64,000 bases of DNA, taken from Anaerotignum sp. (GTDB lineage: Bacteria; Bacillota; Clostridia; Lachnospirales; Anaerotignaceae). Of the stretch, positions 58,720 through 64,000 are shown piece by piece (within the stretch, counting starts at the first letter, position 1; the number at the start of each line of letters is the position of its first letter). The stretch is from assembly GCA_017523325.1 (NCBI GenBank), contig JAFWWO010000064.1:1-64000 (forward strand). Direction: 5' to 3'. Both the position numbers and the translations under genes were made by a program. The notes under the pieces were generated by a model. It did not search any database. It had not been told where the DNA came from and saw nothing but the letters and a program-made list of their open reading frames with translations.

Positions 58720-59172
58720 ATGGTAGGCAAAAAGGTAGTACATCATCTGATGATGAGCGAAAAGGACGGACATTATGTAGGCGGCTTGGTCAACGGTGCC
58801 AGAATCGTAAACCAGTGGGGCGATGTAGGAACAGAACTGATGGTATATGTGGACGGCGATATCAGCCTGTTCTTGGGATACGAAAACATCGAATTTACCG
58901 CTCCCGTTTATGTAGGCGATTTTATGGAATACCACGGCTGGATTGAAAAAGTAGGCAACCAGTCCTACACCTGCAAATTTGAAGCATGGAAGGTTGCAAC
59001 CATGCTGGACAGAACCGATGCAGACATGACAGGCATCGAACACACCGCTGCAACAGCCTGCGAACCTCCCGTTCTGTGCGGCAGAGCAACAGGCAGCCTG
59101 TTTATTGCAAAGAAAGACCAGAGAGGCCCTCAGGAATCTTCTTTCAAAGACAGAAAACATCCCGGTGAATAA
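58720..59172 (+). CDS. acl: Beta-alanyl-CoA ammonia-lyase
   Basis: Hot-dog-fold enzyme that interconverts beta-alanyl-CoA and acryloyl-CoA plus ammonia. The 150 residues, for example GARIVNQWGDVGTEL and PVYVGDFMEYHGWIEKVGNQ, agree almost throughout with my recollection of the C. propionicum enzyme. ATG 58720 has AAAGGAGGA upstream; the frame from 58666 is not needed. Optimal codon use suggests strong expression. A CoA-transferase gene follows after a terminator, which could activate beta-alanine or a related acid. A 3-aminobutyryl-CoA lyase role is a close alternative. Confidence 0.88.
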   Translation: MVGKKVVHHLMMSEKDGHYVGGLVNGARIVNQWGDVGTELMVYVDGDISLFLGYENIEFTAPVYVGDFMEYHGWIEKVGNQSYTCKFEAWKVATMLDRTDADMTGIEHTAATACEPPVLCGRATGSLFIAKKDQRGPQESSFKDRKHPGE

Positions 59173-59180
59173 AAAACTTT

Positions 59181-59207
59181 AGGAGCGGTGGCACCGCTCC
59201 TTTTTTT
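59181..59207 (+). terminator. Terminator of acl
   Basis: Stem AGGAGCGGTG/CACCGCTCCT-type with a minimal loop followed by seven Ts. It separates acl from the CoA-transferase gene, whose expression is therefore lower or separate. Confidence 0.9.
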
Positions 59208-59240
59208 CTAATATTTTTTTCTAATAAAGGAGGCATCTTT

Positions 59241-60428
59241 ATGAAACGACCCTTGGAGGGCATTCGTGTCCTTGATTTGACGCAGGCGTACAGCGGTCCT
59301 TTTTGCACCATGAATCTGGCGGATCACGGCGCAGAGGTCATTAAAATCGAAACACCCGGAAAGGGCGACCAGACAAGAGGCTGGGGGCCTATGGAAAACG
59401 ATTACAGCGGATACTACGCCTATATCAACCGCAACAAAAAGGGCATCACCCTAAACCTGAAAACAGACGAGGGAAAAGAGATTTTTACGGAATTATTGAA
59501 AACGGCAGATGTGGTCTGTGAAAATTATAAGGTGGGCGTGTTGGAGCGGCTGGGCTTTTCCTATGATGTGATGAAACGCATCAATCCCCGTATCATCTAC
59601 GGCTCCATCAGCGGTTTCGGCTTGACGGGAGATTTGGCACCCCGTCCTGCCTATGACATCGTGGCACAGGCCATGAGCGGTATGATGAGCGTCACCGGCT
59701 TTGCCGATGGCCCGCCTTGCAAAATCGGCCCCTCCATTGGGGATAACTACACCGGTGCTTATCTTTGCATGGGCATTTTAATGGCATTATACGAGCGGGA
59801 AAAAACCGGTGTGGGCAGACGCATCGACGTTGCCATGATGGATACCCTTTTCTCCGTTATGGAAAATTTCGTTGTGGAATACACCATCGCCGGAAAAACG
59901 CCCCATCGGGCAGGCAACCAAGACCCCTCCATCGCCCCCTTCGATTCCTTCCACGCCAAGGACGGGGATTTTGTCATGGGCTGCGGCACGGATAAAATGT
60001 TTGCCGCTCTCTGCGATGCCATGGGAAAAGGAGAATTATCGGCAGACCCCAGATTTGATACCAATTTGCACCGCTGTGACAACTATGCAGAATTAAAACC
60101 CCTGATTGAGGCGTGGACGGCGACAAAAACCGTAAAGGAACTGGAGGAAATCATCTCCGGTATGCAGATTCCCTTCGGCGAAATTTTGAATATTCCCCAA
60201 GCGGCGGAGCATGCACAAACCAAGGAACGAAATATGCTTTGGGAGGTTTTCCAGCCCGGTATGGAACGCCACATTCGTATCCCCGGCACACCCATTAAAA
60301 TCCACGGCGAAACAGATGCCCCGCAAAAGGCGGCGCCCCTTTTGGGCGAGGATACCGCCGCCATACTTTCTGCTTTGGGGTATGATGCCGCCGCCATTTC
60401 CGACTTTAGGGCAGCAGGCGTAATTTGA
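59241..60428 (+). CDS. Family III CoA-transferase (CaiB/BaiF)
   Basis: A 395-residue acyl-CoA transferase of the CaiB/BaiF/formyl-CoA transferase family, which moves CoA between acids through a catalytic Asp. Visible motifs are RVLDLTQAYSGPFCTMNLADHGAEVIKIE at the N-terminus, NRNKKGITLNLKTDEG, FGLTGDLAPRPAYDIVAQAMSGMMSVTG near residue 130 and GRRIDVAMMDTLFS, whose Asp is the expected nucleophile position or close to it. AAAGGAGG precedes it. Next to acl it may form the CoA esters handled by that enzyme; the acid substrate is not known. Confidence 0.9.
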   Translation: MKRPLEGIRVLDLTQAYSGPFCTMNLADHGAEVIKIETPGKGDQTRGWGPMENDYSGYYAYINRNKKGITLNLKTDEGKEIFTELLKTADVVCENYKVGVLERLGFSYDVMKRINPRIIYGSISGFGLTGDLAPRPAYDIVAQAMSGMMSVTGFADGPPCKIGPSIGDNYTGAYLCMGILMALYEREKTGVGRRIDVAMMDTLFSVMENFVVEYTIAGKTPHRAGNQDPSIAPFDSFHAKDGDFVMGCGTDKMFAALCDAMGKGELSADPRFDTNLHRCDNYAELKPLIEAWTATKTVKELEEIISGMQIPFGEILNIPQAAEHAQTKERNMLWEVFQPGMERHIRIPGTPIKIHGETDAPQKAAPLLGEDTAAILSALGYDAAAISDFRAAGVI

Positions 60429-60472
60429 CGGGTTTTTTCGGGCGTATGATCTGCTCAAGCCCTTCTCCCGAG

Positions 60473-60501
60473 TTGCAACACAAGGACGGCTGTGGTATGA
60501 T
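60473..60501 (+). promoter_or_regulatory. sigma-A promoter of the MerR regulator
   Basis: TTGCAA (60473-60478) and TATGAT (60496-60501), spacer 17, about 40 bases before the start. Confidence 0.8.
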
Positions 60502-60539
60502 ATGCACAGCAGCCATCACACCAAAAAAGGAGGTGTCCT

Positions 60540-61406
60540 ATGCTCCGGAACAAAAAAATATATCCCATTGGAAAAGTATCGTCCCTTTGCAACGTTTCCG
60601 TAAAAACACTGCGGTATTATGACGAAATCGGCCTGCTGGTGCCCGATTGCCGCAAGGACGACAGCAATTACCGTTATTATACCCATGAACAAATACTGAC
60701 TTTATTCATCATTCGTAAATTGCGGCATCTGGGTGTTCCATTGAAGGAAATCAAAACCATTATCTGCCAAAAGGACGCCCAAAGCATGGAGCATTGTATC
60801 CGCCAACGGCTGGAGGAGATTAGTCACGCCATGGAAGCCCTCAACGACCAATACGCCGAAGGGCAACTGCTTTTGGAACGCTTGGAAAAGGGGCAAAATC
60901 TGCTGGAAGCAGAACAGCCCGGCTGGACGACAGAAGGGATTCGGGTGGAGGATATTCCCATCTCCCCGGTGCTGTTTACCCGCCGTATCAAAAAAAATTA
61001 CAAAAACAGTGATGTTTCCGTGGACAGATGGTTCGAGCTGTTTGAAATGGTCGCCCGATTGAAACGAAAGGCGGTTGGGTCCGTTATTCTGACCTACCAT
61101 AACCCGCCTCTGGAACAGTTTTATCAGAATGACTGCGATTTGGAAATCAGTATTCCGGTCAATGAACTTTCGGATTCGCCCGCGGCTAAGAACTTCGGCG
61201 GCTTCCCCGCTGTGACGGCACTGCATATCGGCAAAAATGAGGACATCATTCAAACCCATATCAAAGCAATCAAATGGCTCAATCAACAGGGATATACCAT
61301 CACAGGGCCTATTTCCGAGGAATATATCATCTCTCCCATAGATACCACAAGGGAACAGGACCATATCACCAAAGTCATCATTCCCATTGAAAAACCGAAA
61401 AAATAA
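60540..61406 (+). CDS. MerR family regulator with GyrI-like effector domain
   Basis: A 288-residue transcription regulator. The N-terminal MerR winged helix (IYPIGKVSSLCNVSVKTLRYYDEIGLLVP, about 6-35) and dimerisation coiled coil (to about 125) are followed by a GyrI/AraC-type effector-binding domain, as in BltR and BmrR multidrug regulators. AAGGAGG precedes the ATG. Its target is not evident; the plus-strand neighbours acl and CoA-transferase are candidates, or a distant transporter. A terminator follows. Confidence 0.87.
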   Translation: MLRNKKIYPIGKVSSLCNVSVKTLRYYDEIGLLVPDCRKDDSNYRYYTHEQILTLFIIRKLRHLGVPLKEIKTIICQKDAQSMEHCIRQRLEEISHAMEALNDQYAEGQLLLERLEKGQNLLEAEQPGWTTEGIRVEDIPISPVLFTRRIKKNYKNSDVSVDRWFELFEMVARLKRKAVGSVILTYHNPPLEQFYQNDCDLEISIPVNELSDSPAAKNFGGFPAVTALHIGKNEDIIQTHIKAIKWLNQQGYTITGPISEEYIISPIDTTREQDHITKVIIPIEKPKK

Positions 61407-61416
61407 GCAACAAAGC

Positions 61417-61466
61417 AAAACCCCCGCTGCAGGATCTCATTTTTCTCCTGCATCAGGGGTTTTTTC
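61417..61466. terminator. Bidirectional terminator
   Basis: Imperfect stem AAACCCC..GCAGGA / TCCTGC..GGGGTTT with A- and T-run flanks between the MerR gene and the convergent ogt gene. Confidence 0.9.
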
Positions 61467-61509
61467 TCTGCGGCTCATTGGCTCCATGCAAAAACAGCGG
61501 AATTTCATA

Positions 61510-61986
61510 TTATCTGCCCCGTTGTTCCAACTCCAACAGCCATTTTTTCTTCTCCGTACCGCCGCCATAGCCCGTCAGGCTGCCGTCCTTACCGATGACC
61601 CGATGGCAGGGAATCAAAATAGAAATGGGATTTTGATTGTTCGCCATACCCACGGCACGGCTTGCCTTGGGATTGCCCACAATGGCGGCAATTTCCCCGT
61701 AGCTTCTGGTTTGTCCATAGGGGATTTCCCGCAGTGCCGCCCAGACCTTTTGCTGAAACGCTGTTCCCTTGGGGGCAAGGGGCAGGTCAAAGGTCTGCCT
61801 TGTGCCTGCGAAATATTCCTCCAGCTCCTGTTTACAGCAAGCCGACAAAACTGTGGGCAATTCCAGCACCACCGCCCCCTCCGGCAGCTTTTCGCCGAAA
61901 ATCAGCCGGGTCACTGCCCCGCCCTCCATGCCAATGGCAATTTTACCCAAAGGGGTCAAACTATCGTAACAAAAAAATGCCTCCAT
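61510..61986 (-). CDS. ogt: Methylated-DNA-protein-cysteine methyltransferase
   Basis: Repairs O6-methylguanine by transferring the methyl group to its own Cys. The 158-residue sequence has the active site ILIPCHRVIGKDGSLTGYGGG near residue 125 and the helix-turn-helix RSYGEIAAIVGNPKASRAVGMANNQNP. AAAGGAG is upstream, within the end of nfo; only two bases separate the genes, so they form a DNA-repair operon. Confidence 0.95.
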   Translation of the reverse strand: MEAFFCYDSLTPLGKIAIGMEGGAVTRLIFGEKLPEGAVVLELPTVLSACCKQELEEYFAGTRQTFDLPLAPKGTAFQQKVWAALREIPYGQTRSYGEIAAIVGNPKASRAVGMANNQNPISILIPCHRVIGKDGSLTGYGGGTEKKKWLLELEQRGR

Positions 61987-61988
61987 AC

Positions 61989-62825
61989 TTACTTCTCCTT
62001 TCTCATACGCCGCAAAAGGGCAATCTCTCTTGCATAGCCCTCCGCTTCGTTGGGGGTTTCCAGATAAAAGGGCAGATGCCGCAGTTTCGGGTGGTTGATG
62101 ACACCTTCTATGCCCGTCAGTCCCAATGTGCCTTCGCCGATTTTTTCATGCCTATCCTTATGGCTGCCCATGGGGTTTTTGCTATCATTCAGATGTATGG
62201 CTTTCAGCCGCTCCAAGCCGATGATACGGTCAAATTCCTGCAAAACACCCTCCAAATCCCCCAAAATATCATAGCCGCCGTCAAATACATGGCAGGTATC
62301 CAGACAAATGCCCAATCGCTCCTGCTGTTCCGTTTTATCCATAATGGCACGCAGCTGTTCAAAATTCCGCCCTATCTCGCTGCCTTTGCCCGCCATGGTT
62401 TCCAGCAGAACAGGGGTTTTGCCCCCGTCAGAAAGAATATGGTTCAGCGTATCGGCAATCAGGGCAATGCCGACTTCTTCCCCTTGCTTCACATGGCTGC
62501 CCGGGTGGAAATTAAACATGACATCGGGCAAAAGCTCCAGCCGTGCCAAATCTTCCTTCATGGTATTTCGGGCAAACTCCCGCAAATCCTCTCTTGCGGC
62601 ACAGGGATTCAGGGTATACGGCCCATGGGCCAATAACGTACCGAATTTCTTTTCTGCCGCAAAGGCGATAAAGGCCTCTATATCCGTCATATCCAATGCC
62701 TTCACAGAGCCGCCTCTGGGGTTTCTGGTAAAAAATTGGAATACATTGGCTCCAAGGCGTTCCGCCTCCTGCCCCATGGCAAGATAGCCCTTTGCCGCCG
62801 ATAAATGACACCCAATCCAAAACAT
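61989..62825 (-). CDS. nfo: Deoxyribonuclease IV (endonuclease IV)
   Basis: AP endonuclease with three zinc ions. The 278 residues start MFWIGCHLSAAKG, with FQFFTRNPRG near residue 29, LLAHGPYTLN, FHPGSH, CLDTCHVFDGGYD near 175 and HLNDSKNPMGSHKDRHEKIGEG near 210, all metal-site segments. ATG 62825 has GGAGG upstream; the longer frame to 62873 is less likely. It is co-transcribed with ogt. Confidence 0.95.
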   Translation of the reverse strand: MFWIGCHLSAAKGYLAMGQEAERLGANVFQFFTRNPRGGSVKALDMTDIEAFIAFAAEKKFGTLLAHGPYTLNPCAAREDLREFARNTMKEDLARLELLPDVMFNFHPGSHVKQGEEVGIALIADTLNHILSDGGKTPVLLETMAGKGSEIGRNFEQLRAIMDKTEQQERLGICLDTCHVFDGGYDILGDLEGVLQEFDRIIGLERLKAIHLNDSKNPMGSHKDRHEKIGEGTLGLTGIEGVINHPKLRHLPFYLETPNEAEGYAREIALLRRMRKEK

Positions 62826-62994
62826 GGTCTTCCTCCGTTCAATATCATAAACAATATTGGTAAATTCCGTCATGGGATTTTCCCCCGCAGGCGTTTCAGG
62901 TTTATGGCAATCATTTCTTTCGGGTTCCGAAACGCCCTGCTTTCTATCCCTATTTTACTCGAAACAATCCCCTTGTGGCAAGCAAAACTGCCTC

Positions 62995-63023
62995 TTGCAC
63001 ATCACCCGTCCCCGCCGTATAAT
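62995..63023 (+). promoter_or_regulatory. sigma-A promoter of the permease gene
   Basis: TTGCAC (62995-63000) and TATAAT (63018-63023), spacer 17, about 40 bases before ATG 63066. Confidence 0.85.
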
Positions 63024-63065
63024 GAACAGGTCAAAATCAAGAATAGTTCAGAAACGGAATTTATC

Positions 63066-64000
63066 ATGAAAGAACAGCTTATCACGTTTTTCAAAAAAGA
63101 AACCATACTCTGCACGGCGGGAATTTTGGCAGGCATCTCTGCCTTCTTCATACCGCCGGACAGGACCTATCTCCAATACTGCGACCTACGGGTACTGGTG
63201 TTATTATTCTGCCTGATGGCGGTCATGAGCGGCTTTCAACAGCTGGGGCTTTTCAACAGCCTTGCGGCCGCTCTATTGAAAAAAGCCCGTAACCAGCGGC
63301 AATTAACCACAATTTTAATCATGCTCTGCTTTTTCTCCGCTATGCTGGTGACAAACGATGTGGCACTGATTACATTCGTCCCCTTTACACTTTTGCTGTT
63401 GGAGCGGGCAGGGCTCAAGGAATGGTGTGCGCCCATTCTTGTGCTGCAAACCATCGCCGCCAATCTGGGCAGTATGCTGACGCCGGTGGGCAACCCCCAA
63501 AACCTTTATATTTATACGGTTTCCGCCATGACAGCAGGGGATTTTTTCGCCGCTACATTCCCCCTGACACTGCTTTCCTTCCTATTGCTTTGTCTGTTTT
63601 GTATGAAACAGCCGACTGCACCCTTGCCCCTACAAAGAAAACAGGAACACAACAAGTATTCTGCAAAAGAAAAACAGCTTCTCGCCGCCTTAGGGGTGCT
63701 GTTCCTCCTTTGCCTACTGGCAGTATTCCGCATTTTGCCCTATCTTTTGGTATTCGCTCTCGTATTGGGGTGGTTCTTGCTGTTTCAGCCAAGGGTACTG
63801 CGGAAGGTGGATTACAACCTACTGCTGACCTTTGTCTGTTTCTTCCTGCTCATCGGCAATCTGGGGCGCATCCCCATTGTGCGGGAGGCATTACAGCACA
63901 CTTTGCAGGGAAAAGAGGTTTTTGTGGCATTTTTCGCCAGCCAAATCATCAGCAACGTCCCTGCCGCCGTACTGCTTTCCGAATTTACGGACAGATACGA
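63066..64000 (+). CDS. Anion/Na+ permease (ArsB/NhaD or CitM type), truncated by window end
   Basis: An open frame of at least 311 residues that continues beyond the window. It has many hydrophobic helices and two halves of the ion-transporter superfamily pattern: MLVTNDVALITFVPFTLLLL near residue 100 followed by ANLGSMLTPVGNPQN near 135, and FFASQIISNVPAAVLLSEF near the end. The NDVALI and NVPA motifs with a Pro-containing TPVGNPQN hairpin are typical of SLC13/ArsB-like permeases. The ribosome site is weak (GGAA); the promoter is good. The transported ion cannot be decided. Confidence 0.78.
   Translation, partial: MKEQLITFFKKETILCTAGILAGISAFFIPPDRTYLQYCDLRVLVLLFCLMAVMSGFQQLGLFNSLAAALLKKARNQRQLTTILIMLCFFSAMLVTNDVALITFVPFTLLLLERAGLKEWCAPILVLQTIAANLGSMLTPVGNPQNLYIYTVSAMTAGDFFAATFPLTLLSFLLLCLFCMKQPTAPLPLQRKQEHNKYSAKEKQLLAALGVLFLLCLLAVFRILPYLLVFALVLGWFLLFQPRVLRKVDYNLLLTFVCFFLLIGNLGRIPIVREALQHTLQGKEVFVAFFASQIISNVPAAVLLSEFTDRY

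Overview
The window looks like a chromosome segment of a spore-forming, strictly anaerobic Firmicute of the Lachnospirales, most likely Anaerotignum or a close relative. The evidence is an Rnf complex, spore genes (gerABC, spoIIR, sleB), a T-box before alaS, class A RNase P RNA, and a protein that closely resembles, from memory, the beta-alanyl-CoA ammonia-lyase of Clostridium (Anaerotignum) propionicum. Base composition is near 50 percent GC. Almost all of it is ordinary core genome; the unusual parts lie at 9.4-15.9 kb, 23.6-23.8 kb and 44.5-60.5 kb.

Layout. 0-9.3 kb (minus strand): rnpB, a TGS/uridine-kinase-like protein, a Nif3-like protein, trmK, a DUF6440 protein, the macromolecular-synthesis genes rpoD and dnaG, a dGTPase-like HD protein and a PrpE-like phosphatase. 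9.3-15.9 kb: small helical proteins around a subtilisin-family gene that is cut in two by a 3.65 kb element. The element carries thiE, thiM, a lipoprotein, a short serine recombinase and a small zinc-ribbon membrane protein, and is bounded by a 14-bp direct repeat. 15.9-23.6 kb (minus): polyferredoxin/CD1871A/TlpA redox operon, T-box-alaS, a MocR-type regulator and rpoN. 24.3-29.4 kb (plus): the rnfCDGEAB operon. 29.6-39.3 kb (plus): DUF4321, mreBCD, PBP2, minCDE, rodA, mgsA and a DUF1294 protein. 39.3-44.4 kb (minus): gerA-gerB-gerC-spoIIR-sleB. 44.5-55.2 kb (minus): a TolC-like secreted coiled-coil protein, a 2,251-residue surface protein with flavin-binding and S-layer-anchoring domains, and a 755-residue S-layer-like protein. 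55.6-56.7 kb (plus): an isolated three-gene phage-tail cassette. 56.8-64 kb: YihY, an SDR enzyme, acl plus a CoA-transferase, a MerR regulator, ogt, nfo and the start of an anion/Na+ permease that runs off the window.

Most interesting points. (1) The subtilase gene is interrupted exactly inside its catalytic-histidine motif; recombination between the 14-bp repeats would restore a complete 306-residue enzyme in frame, as in the skin element of sigK. (2) Two intergenic elements, 14 kb apart, share a branched secondary structure with conserved loops and flanks but have unrelated 25-26 bp helix arms that are each self-complementary. All four helix mismatches become G-U pairs on the minus strand, which points to an RNA structure in front of the PrpE-like and rpoN genes. 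(3) The giant flavin/SLH protein is preceded by two palindromes that resemble DtxR/IdeR operators, suggesting a metal-regulated surface redox protein.
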